Shown: positions 25,737 through 32,462 of the stretch, in pieces | Position numbering within the stretch: the stretch's first letter is position 1 | Layout: each line of letters begins with the position of its first letter | From: Geobacter sp. | GTDB lineage: Bacteria; Desulfobacterota; Desulfuromonadia; Geobacterales; Geobacteraceae | DNA length: 64,000 nt | Direction: 5' to 3' | Assembly (NCBI GenBank): GCA_003490025.1 | Contig: DNJC01000006.1 | Location: forward strand, 68,658-132,657 | Position numbers and translations under genes: made by a program | The notes under the pieces: generated by a model | Database searches by the model: none | The model's input: the letters and a program-made list of their open reading frames with translations, nothing else | What the model was told of the DNA's origin: nothing

Positions 25737-26066
25737 ATGCTTTTCGCGGTCGCGTCTAAGGACGGTAAGGAGATAAACCAGCACTTCGGGCACGTGGAGA
25801 GATTCCTCATTTACCAGGTGGAAGACGACTCAGTAAAGCTCCTGGAGGAGCGCCCCGTCGAGAAATACTGCCGCTTCGATCCCGACCACCCGATGCGCAG
25901 CCACACGCTCAAGGATACCGCGGATGCGCTCAAGGGATGCCGGGCCGTGGTCTGCTCCATGATCGGCGAGGCGCCCAAAGACGAACTGGAACGTCTGGGC
26001 GTCGAGCCTTTCGTGATAGAGGGAGAAATCGAAACTGTCCTCAGGGACCTGGCAAAGGTGCTTTAA
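25737..26066 (+). CDS. Second NifX/NafY-like small cofactor-binding domain protein
   Basis: 109 residues of the same fold family as NifX: 'MLFAVASKDGKEINQHFGHVERFLIYQVEDD' with the conserved HFG. It is distinct from the nifX product upstream and lacks its C-terminal tail. Members of this family occur alone or fused to NifB; here the nifB gene (28349) lacks the domain, so this protein may supply the function in trans. GGAGG precedes the ATG. Confidence 0.83.
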   Translation: MLFAVASKDGKEINQHFGHVERFLIYQVEDDSVKLLEERPVEKYCRFDPDHPMRSHTLKDTADALKGCRAVVCSMIGEAPKDELERLGVEPFVIEGEIETVLRDLAKVL

Positions 26067-26096
26067 AAAGTTTTTTGTCACAACGAGGTGATGCCC

Positions 26097-26888
26097 ATGG
26101 AAAGCTCATTCAATCACTGCAACCTCCCTCCATGGGTCATCGCCTCACGCCACTTCAACGACAACCCTCAGCCCCTGGAGATCCAGGGGGTCCGCTCGGT
26201 CAACCGCTTTCTTTTCGACAAGCTGGACGGAATTCCATCCGCGGACGAAAGGGCGGCGGTCTTCAACGACTACATGTCCGTGAAATTCCAACTGCACCAG
26301 TGGCAGCAGGAAACGGCAACGGCTCGAAAGAGCCTGAAGAACAGCTACCTCCGCTTCCTGCGCGGCTGGATGATGGACTCCAATTCGGTTGAGGGGGCGG
26401 TTCTCAAAGGCTGGGTGGAGAGCCGGATCGGGCTGACCCCGACCTTTCACAACGTCCGCATCTCCGGGATACACGACGAGAACTATCTCCAATACGCCGT
26501 GGACCGTACCAAGGGGAGCGCACGCACCTCGGCAATCAATTCCCAGTTGGACCTTCTTTACCAATACTGCCAGTACGAACTGGCGAAGAAGTATCCGGTC
26601 CGAAAGCATCTCACCCTGTTCAGGGGAACCTTCGAGCGCAGCGAGCATGATGTCCTGGAGACGGTTTCGAAGCGCGAAGAGATCGTGCGCCTGAACAACC
26701 TCAACTCGTTCACTACCGATGAAGAGCGCGCCTGGGAGTTCGGGTTCATCGTCTGGGAGGTGCAGGTCCCGATCTCCAAGATCTTCTTTTTCAGCGAGCT
26801 GCTGCCAAACTCGATCCTGAAGGGGGAGGGGGAGTGCCTGGTTATAGGCGGGGAATACCGGGTGAAACGCCTGCTTTGCACGGTCTAA
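26097..26888 (+). CDS. draT: NAD+-dinitrogenase reductase ADP-ribosyltransferase DraT
   Basis: 263 residues. DraT transfers ADP-ribose from NAD+ to the Arg of NifH in response to ammonium or darkness/energy loss, switching nitrogenase off. Family stretches: 'WVIASRHFNDNPQPLEIQGVRSVNRFLFDKLD', 'FLRGWMMDSNSVEGAVLKGWVESRIGL' and 'LFRGTFERSEHDVL'. I chose the ATG at 26097 because GAGG lies eight bases before it; two earlier in-frame starts are too near. It is the last plus-strand gene of the nifHDK group and converges with draG, the stops lying four bases apart. Confidence 0.92.
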   Translation: MESSFNHCNLPPWVIASRHFNDNPQPLEIQGVRSVNRFLFDKLDGIPSADERAAVFNDYMSVKFQLHQWQQETATARKSLKNSYLRFLRGWMMDSNSVEGAVLKGWVESRIGLTPTFHNVRISGIHDENYLQYAVDRTKGSARTSAINSQLDLLYQYCQYELAKKYPVRKHLTLFRGTFERSEHDVLETVSKREEIVRLNNLNSFTTDEERAWEFGFIVWEVQVPISKIFFFSELLPNSILKGEGECLVIGGEYRVKRLLCTV

Positions 26889-26892
26889 GACC

Positions 26893-27822
26893 TCACGTCA
26901 CCTTGAAAAATGGCGACAGCCGCACCAGTTGCCCTGAAAGCTCCGTTATCTCGGCCAGCAGCTGCTTGTTCAGCTTCTTGCGCCACCTTGCCGGAATCGC
27001 TTCCTCGCCGTAATAGGCGCCGGCCAAAGCTCCCGCTATGGCTGCCGTCGTGTCGGCATCTCCTCCCTGGTTCACCGTTTCCACCACACATGCCTCGAAA
27101 GAACGCGACCTGAAAAAACAATGGAAAACGGTCTGCATGGTATCGACCACGTAACCGGTAGCAAGCCCTTTGTACGGGTCGAAATGGAAGTTGGGATACA
27201 GGGCCAGCAACTGTTCCACCTCGCGACGCAGTCGTGGCATGGAACGGCCTGTCAGGGCAAGGTGCAGCAATCGTCCCAGGTAAAGGGTTGCGGCGTCGGA
27301 TAGGGGATGGTTGTGGGTCAGGTGGGCGTGCTGCAGAGTGCAACTCTCCAGCAGGGAGGGATCTCCGAGCGTGTAAAGCGCCACCGGAAGCGTCCTCATC
27401 GCCGCGCCGTTGCCGCCGTCCCACTCGTTGGGAGGTGTCTCGACCATGCCGCGCAGCATGTAATTTCTGATGCCTCGCCGACAGGTATCGCCGACGTCTA
27501 TCGGCTTTGATTTCAACCAGGTGGCCAGGTTGTCGGCCGCCCCGGTGAGGGTCCAGCCTCCGGAATCCCTGATCGCCCGCGCAAGGCAAAGCGACATCTG
27601 CGTGTCGTCGGTAACCTGCCCGGGTTTCAGCCTGAGCCAACCGCCGCCCACCATATCTCTCAGCACGCCGTACTTGGACTGGATTTCCCCCCTGGTCAGG
27701 AATTCCGCCGGAGCGCCAAGCGCGTCACCGACGGCAAGCCCTATGAAGGCGCCCCTTGCCCGCGACAGTATTTCGTTTTGCATGGACAGCTTTGTCATGC
27801 CCTGCGGTTGTGCATTAAACAT
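26893..27822 (-). CDS. draG: ADP-ribosyl-[dinitrogenase reductase] hydrolase DraG
   Basis: 309 residues from the furthest start. Removes ADP-ribose from NifH to reactivate it. ADP-ribosylglycohydrolase family: 'GAFIGLAVGDALGAPAEF' at the N-terminus, dimetal ligands in 'VTDDTQMSLCLARAI' and 'NQGGDADTTAAIAGALAGAYYG'. No start has a good ribosome binding site; the alternatives are 27798 and 27783, giving 301 or 296 residues. It is on the opposite strand to draT, so the modifying and demodifying enzymes have separate promoters, unlike the usual draTG operon. Confidence 0.92.
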   Translation of the reverse strand: MFNAQPQGMTKLSMQNEILSRARGAFIGLAVGDALGAPAEFLTRGEIQSKYGVLRDMVGGGWLRLKPGQVTDDTQMSLCLARAIRDSGGWTLTGAADNLATWLKSKPIDVGDTCRRGIRNYMLRGMVETPPNEWDGGNGAAMRTLPVALYTLGDPSLLESCTLQHAHLTHNHPLSDAATLYLGRLLHLALTGRSMPRLRREVEQLLALYPNFHFDPYKGLATGYVVDTMQTVFHCFFRSRSFEACVVETVNQGGDADTTAAIAGALAGAYYGEEAIPARWRKKLNKQLLAEITELSGQLVRLSPFFKVT

Positions 27823-28183
27823 TCCGAATATGGGTCAGCCTGTCTTATTGCACGGGATGGGAAGGGGATTTAAGCGAAAGGCGCCATAACCGGGTCGTAA
27901 CTACGCCTTATTGCAGCACCGGTTATTTCCGAGCGGCAACCATGAATCCTTTCTTTTCCGGCTGCGCCTCTCCTGCTGCTTTTTATTGCTGCACAAAAAA
28001 TAGACTCCCTTACACCATGCGAGGCAGCCGCCTTCCGGTTCTGCCGAAGAGGGATTGCGTATACTCTCGGCCCTCGTGCGCCTTCGTTTGGCGCTCACAC
28101 AAAAATCGCCGGCGCTAACCACTCGATTAAGCATGGGTTTCCGCTGGCTCGCCCTGCTGTGCACACTCCGTCAATCACAGGAC

Positions 28184-28199
28184 TGGCACACTACATGCT
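28184..28199 (+). promoter_or_regulatory. Sigma-54 (-24/-12) promoter of nifB
   Basis: TGGCAC-ACTAC-ATGCT, with GG and GC ten bases apart. Predicted start near 28210, three bases before the first leader hairpin. Confidence 0.85.
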
Positions 28200-28212
28200 C
28201 ATGAGATGGCAA

Positions 28213-28252
28213 CAGATACAAAGAGGTGTCTGAAACACACGGCAATGATGCC
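28213..28252 (+). promoter_or_regulatory. nifB leader: dual hexaloop ANTAR-type RNA motif
   Basis: Hairpin 1: CAGATAC, loop AAAGAG, GTGTCTG (28213-28232), seven pairs including one U-G. Hairpin 2: GGC, loop AATGAT, GCC (28241-28252). Both loops are six bases with A at position 1 and G at position 4, the signature known for ANTAR-domain antiterminator targets. Hairpin 2 shares its 3' arm with the terminator that follows, giving the standard switch geometry. Only eight bases separate the hairpins. Confidence 0.72.
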
Positions 28253-28286
28253 CGATGGAAAGCAGCGGCTTTCATTGGGCATTTTT
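28248..28286 (+). terminator. Intrinsic terminator inside the nifB leader
   Basis: ATGCCCGATGGAAAGC (28248-28263) pairs with GCTTTCATTGGGCAT (28268-28282) around AGCG, with one mismatch and one bulge, then TTTTT. It lies between the sigma-54 promoter and the nifB start, so it is an attenuator rather than the end of a gene. Confidence 0.88.
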
Positions 28287-28348
28287 CGTTTTGACAACCC
28301 GGATCTCACTTGAGGCAAACGCAAGATCGGCAGCAAAAGGAGGATGTC

Positions 28349-29203
28349 ATGGCTACATCGTGCAAGAAGATGGAGAAGATCCAGGGACACCCCTGTTTCG
28401 GGGGGAATCACCATAAGAACGGCAGGATGCATCTGGCGGTTGCGCCCAAGTGCAACATCAAGTGCGGTTACTGCACCAGGCGCCACGACTGCGCCAACGA
28501 GTCGCGTCCCGGCGTAACCAGCAGAATCCTCACACCGCTGGAAGCGATCATCAAGGTCCGTGAGGTCATGGCCAGCCCGGTCACCGGGCCGATCATCAAG
28601 GTAATCGGAATCGCCGGCCCGGGGGACCCTCTTTACAACGAGGAGACCTTCGAGACCTTCGGCCTCATCGACGCGGAGTTTCCTCACCTGATCAAATGTC
28701 TGAGCACGAACGGGCTCCTGTTGCCGGACAAGATGCAGCTTCTCGAGGCTATCGGGTTGCACAGCCTGACCGTTACCCTCAACTCGCTGGACCCGAAGGT
28801 GGGCGCAAAGATCTACTCGCACGTCTACTACAACGGCACCAAGTACACCGGCGAGGCCGGCGCAGAGGTCCTGATGAGGAACCAGCTGGAAGGGATCCGG
28901 ATGGCCGCGGACCTGGGTCTCACCATCAAGATCAACACCGTTCTCATTCCGGGAGTAAACGACGACCAGATCCCGGCGATATCCAAGAAGGTAAAGGAGC
29001 TTGGGGCATTCGTGATGAACATCATGCCGCTTATTCCGCAAGCCGATTTCGCCGACATAATCCCCCCGTCCCCGGAGAGACTCGACGAGCTGCGCCACGC
29101 CAATGAAAAGACCATCGGCCAGTTCAAACACTGCAAACAGTGCCGCGCCGACGCCGTAGGACTGATCGGGCAGGATCTGCAACTCCTTTCCACGGGCCTT
29201 TAG
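28349..29203 (+). CDS. nifB: Nitrogenase cofactor radical SAM enzyme NifB (short form)
   Basis: 284 residues. Builds NifB-co, the [8Fe-9S-C] precursor of the cofactor, with carbide insertion from SAM. Radical SAM motif CxxxCxxC in 'CNIKCGYCTRRHDCANE'; 'HPCFGGNHHKNGRMHLAVAPKCNIKC' and the C-terminal 'HCKQCRADAVG' supply accessory cluster ligands. The C-terminal NifX-like domain of longer NifB proteins is absent. AAAGGAGG lies five bases before the ATG at 28349. It has its own promoter and leader and is followed by a GNAT gene after one base. Confidence 0.94.
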   Translation: MATSCKKMEKIQGHPCFGGNHHKNGRMHLAVAPKCNIKCGYCTRRHDCANESRPGVTSRILTPLEAIIKVREVMASPVTGPIIKVIGIAGPGDPLYNEETFETFGLIDAEFPHLIKCLSTNGLLLPDKMQLLEAIGLHSLTVTLNSLDPKVGAKIYSHVYYNGTKYTGEAGAEVLMRNQLEGIRMAADLGLTIKINTVLIPGVNDDQIPAISKKVKELGAFVMNIMPLIPQADFADIIPPSPERLDELRHANEKTIGQFKHCKQCRADAVGLIGQDLQLLSTGL

Positions 29204-29204
29204 C

Positions 29205-30005
29205 ATGCTGAGTCCCTTTCTCCGGACGGACATAGCTCCCTTCGTCGCCCTTGCGCAGGCAGAAGAGTGGATCTGCGGGAGATGGGAATTCGAGTTCCTG
29301 TTGCAGCAGTTTCCCCAGGGTTGCCTGGTCCTGCGCGTAGAAGGGGTTGCCGTCGGCTACATCACCTCGGTCAGGCACGGCAACAGCGGCTGGATCGGGA
29401 ACCTGCTGGTGCGAGAGGAAGCACGCAGGAGAGGCGTCGGGCGATTGCTCATGGAAGGCGCTCTCGCGGCACTTCTCGCAGACGGGGTCGAGACTGTATG
29501 GCTGACGGCATCGGCGAAGGGCGCAGGCCTGTATGAAAAGCTCGGCTTCGCGCCCATCGACAGCATCAACCGCTGGGTGGGGGAGGGGAGGGGGCACTCA
29601 GTTACTGCTCCCGCTCGGGCGGATCTCGAGGCGGTGCGGAAGGTGGACCGGGCGGGCTGGGGCGACAGGCGCACCGACCTCTTGGAGACTGCCTGTGCCA
29701 GGGGGGTGCTCCATGGCGGTGTCGACTCGTTTCTGTGCTGTCAGCCATGGAAGGAAGGGACACAGCTGGGACCGTGGGGGGCGCTTGCCGCTGCGCAGGC
29801 CGAGGCCCTGTTGGATACGGCACTTGCAGGCCTGAGCGGAACGGCCTTCCTTGACGTGCCGGCGAGAAACGTCTCCGCGGCCGCTCTTTTGACCAGGAGG
29901 GGGTTCGCCATCAAGGGGACCAATATTCTGATGTTCCTGGGCGTCGTCCCGCAGTACGAACCTGAGAGGATCTACGCTCTCGCGAGTATGGGGAGCATGG
30001 GGTAG
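29205..30005 (+). CDS. GNAT-family N-acetyltransferase downstream of nifB
   Basis: 266 residues. The N-terminal GNAT domain (about 1-130) has the acetyl-CoA motif 'VREEARRRGVGRLLMEGAL' and 'GLYEKLGFAP'. The C-terminal half ends 'LTRRGFAIKGTNILMFLG' and resembles the second acetyltransferase lobe of YitH-like proteins. The ATG follows the nifB stop after one base, implying translational coupling. The substrate is unknown and a nitrogenase role is only suggested by position. Confidence 0.72.
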   Translation: MLSPFLRTDIAPFVALAQAEEWICGRWEFEFLLQQFPQGCLVLRVEGVAVGYITSVRHGNSGWIGNLLVREEARRRGVGRLLMEGALAALLADGVETVWLTASAKGAGLYEKLGFAPIDSINRWVGEGRGHSVTAPARADLEAVRKVDRAGWGDRRTDLLETACARGVLHGGVDSFLCCQPWKEGTQLGPWGALAAAQAEALLDTALAGLSGTAFLDVPARNVSAAALLTRRGFAIKGTNILMFLGVVPQYEPERIYALASMGSMG

Positions 30006-30060
30006 TAAACATTTACGAGGGGACGTGGGGCAAGATGTCATGTGGTAGGTGCGGATATTT

Positions 30061-30085
30061 GTAGGAGCGGCATTGCTGCCGCGAT
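30061..30085. repeat. Half copy of the GTAGGAGCGGCATTCCTGCCGC palindrome family
   Basis: One arm only, GTAGGAGCGGCATTGCTGCC then GCGAT, upstream of etfB. Full palindromes of the family occur at 37143-37206 and inside pfaA at 59169-59231. Confidence 0.75.
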
Positions 30086-30150
30086 TTCTTTTTATATGCG
30101 GCATCTACGTTGCGATGCTCAAGCTAAAGACGAACTCCAGGAGGGGCAAA

Positions 30151-30963
30151 ATGATTGTGGTCGCCTGCATCAAGCAGGTCCCGGATACGACACAAGTGCA
30201 GATCGATCCAGTGACCAACACTTTGATCAGGGACGGGATCCCGTTCATCATCAATCCGTATGACATCCACGCGCTGGAAGAGTGCCTGCGCCTCAAGGAC
30301 AGCCACGGTTTCAAGACGGTGGCGCTCTCGATGGGACCGCCCAACGCGGAAGCGACGCTGAGAAAGTCCTTGGCCCTGGGGGCGGACCGAAGCGTGCTCC
30401 TCTCGGACCGCGTCTTCGGCGGCGCCGATACCCTGTCGACCAGCAACGTCATCGCTGCCGCTATCAAAAAACTGGCCGAGGAGGACGAGATCGGCATCGT
30501 TTTCTGCGGCAAGCAGACCATCGACGGTGACACGGCTCAGGTCGGTCCCGGCATTGCCGTTCGGCTCGGCTACTCGCAACTCACCCTGGTAGACCGCATC
30601 GAGAAGATCGACCTGGAGGCGAAGACCATCACGGTACGCCGCAAGCTGGAGGGACGTTACGAGATCGTCGAGGCACGCCTGCCGGCCATGATCACCGTGG
30701 TGCGCGAGTTGAACCGGCCGCGCTACCCGACCGTTCCGATGCGTCTGTCATCTGCCAAGGCGCAGGTGGAGTGCTGGAGCAACGCGGAGCTGAAGCTGGA
30801 CGTGAACAGCGTCGGGCTCAAGGGCTCGCCCACCTGGGTGAGCCGCATCTTCTCCCCGGAAAGAAGCGAGGGTGAAATCGTCGGCGACGGCATGAATGAC
30901 CCGGTCGGAGCGGCCCGACTGCTCGTCGACCGGCTCATAGAAGGCGACATGCTGGCGGTATAG
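30151..30963 (+). CDS. etfB: Electron-transfer flavoprotein beta subunit (EtfB/FixA family)
   Basis: 270 residues. Soluble electron carrier partner of EtfA. 'MIVVACIKQVPDTTQVQIDPVTNTLIRDG' and 'INPYDIHALEECLRLKD' are typical; 'GKQTIDGDTAQVGPGIA' is the family signature region. AGGAGGGG precedes the ATG at 30151; the frame upstream to 30049 runs through a repeat. It is followed by etfA and a membrane oxidoreductase, a module known for feeding electrons from acyl-CoA dehydrogenation into the quinone pool. Its place after nifB also permits a Fix-like role for nitrogenase. Confidence 0.9.
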   Translation: MIVVACIKQVPDTTQVQIDPVTNTLIRDGIPFIINPYDIHALEECLRLKDSHGFKTVALSMGPPNAEATLRKSLALGADRSVLLSDRVFGGADTLSTSNVIAAAIKKLAEEDEIGIVFCGKQTIDGDTAQVGPGIAVRLGYSQLTLVDRIEKIDLEAKTITVRRKLEGRYEIVEARLPAMITVVRELNRPRYPTVPMRLSSAKAQVECWSNAELKLDVNSVGLKGSPTWVSRIFSPERSEGEIVGDGMNDPVGAARLLVDRLIEGDMLAV

Positions 30964-31001
30964 GACCGTCGGCGAGTCGCCATCCCCTTAGCGAACAACA
31001 A

Positions 31002-31042
31002 ACCCATCCCCCTCCTGACCTCCCCCTTGAAGGGGGAGGGAT
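31002..31042. repeat. C/G-run intergenic palindrome
   Basis: CCCATCCCCCTCCTGACCTC then CCCCTTGAAGGGGGAGGG between etfB and etfA, same family as at 17383, 18766 and 32404. Confidence 0.75.
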
Positions 31043-31057
31043 CTTTAAAGGTACAAC

Positions 31058-32371
31058 ATGAGCGAACCTCTTAAAATCAAGAAACCTCGCGGCAAGGCGA
31101 GGGTAATCAGCGGCAAGTGCATCGCCTGCGGCGCCCGGTGCCAGAGCGTCTGTCCCGTGAACGGCGTGGAGATGAGCGAGCAGGGCGAGCCGTTAATCGC
31201 CGAGGACAAATGCATAGGCTGCGTCAAGTGCGTAAAAGTCTGCCCGGCAGGCGCGCTGGAGATGTTCTACACCCCGGAGGAACTCGCGATCATAGCGAGC
31301 TTCGCCAAGCATGGCACCGACGACGTCGACGACGAGGAGCTGGAACGAAGGCGGCGGGTCGCGGCCTATACCGGCGTCTGGGTCTTCATCGAGCAAAACG
31401 ACGGAGAGCCGGCCCGTGTCTCGTGGGAGCTTTCCGGCGTGGGACGCGAGCTGGCCGACACGCTGGGGGTGCCTCTTTCCGCCGTGATCATCGGTGAGAA
31501 CGTGGACCACCTGCCGGAGCAGGCCTTCAGCTACGGCGCCGACCAGGTCTACCTGGTGAACCAGCCGGTGTTCGGCCAGTACCGCACCGAGCCGTTCCTC
31601 GAAGCGATGTGCTACCTGATCGGAAAGTACAAGCCGGAGATAGTCCTCATGGGGGCAACCGGCATGGGGCGCGACCTGGCAGGCGCGGTCGCCACCAGGG
31701 TAAAGACCGGCCTCACCGCCGACTGCACCGGGCTCGGCATCGACGACAAGGGGAACCTGATGCAGACCCGCCCGGCCTTCGGCGGCAACATCATGGCCAC
31801 CATCATGTGCGACCGTTTCCGTCCCCAGATGTCGACGGTGCGGCCCCACGTCATGCCGCTTCCCGAGCGGCGCGCCGGCGCCACCGGCGAAATCGTGACG
31901 GAAAGCGTTCCCATCTCCGAATCCGACATCTTCACCCGGGTGCTGGAAGTGATCAAGGAGAAGGGAGGGAAGAACCGGGTCGACGTGGCGGGCGCGGAAT
32001 TCATCGTCTCCGGCGGCCGGGGCCTGATGGCGAAGGAGAATTTCGCCATGCTGGAGGAACTTGCCGAAGAGTTGGGGGGCGTGGTAGGTGGGTCGCGCAG
32101 CGCCGTCGATGCAGGATGGCTGCCGCAGGACCGGCAGGTTGGCCAGACCGGAAAGACGGTGCGCCCCAAGATCTACATCGCCTGCGGGATATCCGGCGCC
32201 ATCCAGCATCTTGTCGGCATGCAGGACTCGGACGTCATAATCGCCATCAACCGTGACGCCGAGGCCCCCATCTTCGAGGTCGCCACCTTCGGCATCGTCG
32301 GCGACCTTTTTCAGGTCGTCCCGGCCCTGACGGAGCGGGTTCGGGAGTTGAAGCAACCAGGTAACAGTTGA
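31058..32371 (+). CDS. etfA: Electron-transfer flavoprotein alpha subunit with N-terminal 2[4Fe-4S] domain
   Basis: 437 residues. Residues about 20-70 form a ferredoxin-like domain with 'CIACGARCQSVCPVNG' and 'CIGCVKCVKVCPAG'. The ETF alpha domain follows, and the FAD-binding C-terminal part includes 'VSGGRGL', 'VGGSRSAVDAGWLPQDRQVGQTGKTV' and 'YIACGISGAIQHLVGM'. The added clusters occur in ETFs of anaerobes and could let the ETF exchange electrons with iron-sulfur partners such as the HdrD-like protein downstream. The 437-residue length exceeds the usual 310-330 because of the ferredoxin part. Confidence 0.9.
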   Translation: MSEPLKIKKPRGKARVISGKCIACGARCQSVCPVNGVEMSEQGEPLIAEDKCIGCVKCVKVCPAGALEMFYTPEELAIIASFAKHGTDDVDDEELERRRRVAAYTGVWVFIEQNDGEPARVSWELSGVGRELADTLGVPLSAVIIGENVDHLPEQAFSYGADQVYLVNQPVFGQYRTEPFLEAMCYLIGKYKPEIVLMGATGMGRDLAGAVATRVKTGLTADCTGLGIDDKGNLMQTRPAFGGNIMATIMCDRFRPQMSTVRPHVMPLPERRAGATGEIVTESVPISESDIFTRVLEVIKEKGGKNRVDVAGAEFIVSGGRGLMAKENFAMLEELAEELGGVVGGSRSAVDAGWLPQDRQVGQTGKTVRPKIYIACGISGAIQHLVGMQDSDVIIAINRDAEAPIFEVATFGIVGDLFQVVPALTERVRELKQPGNS

Positions 32372-32403
32372 ATATCTGCTGATTCGCGTTGACGAGGCCA
32401 GCT

Positions 32404-32445
32404 CACCCATCCCCACCCCGACCCTCCCCTTGAAGGGGAGGGAGA
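32404..32445. repeat. C/G-run intergenic palindrome
   Basis: CCCATCCCCACCCCGACCCT followed by CCCCTTGAAGGGGAGGGAG, directly before the ribosome binding site of the membrane oxidoreductase gene. Divergent member of the family at 17383. Confidence 0.7.
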
Positions 32446-32462
32446 TTCACGGAGTCCACTTC

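Larger units (their letters stand above)
27823..28348. other. draG-nifB divergent region with nifB promoter and leader
   Basis: The first 350 bases carry no supported gene; a minus-strand frame of 87 codons at 27901-28164 has no family resemblance or ribosome binding site. A palindrome TGTGCACA lies near 28160. The sigma-54 promoter and the structured leader of nifB fill 28184-28290. A draG promoter must also lie here but was not identified. Confidence 0.5.

Noticed and set aside
27901..28164. An 87-codon minus-strand frame between draG and nifB
   Set aside because: No ribosome binding site, no resemblance to any family, odd amino-acid make-up, and it lies in the regulatory region upstream of the nifB promoter.
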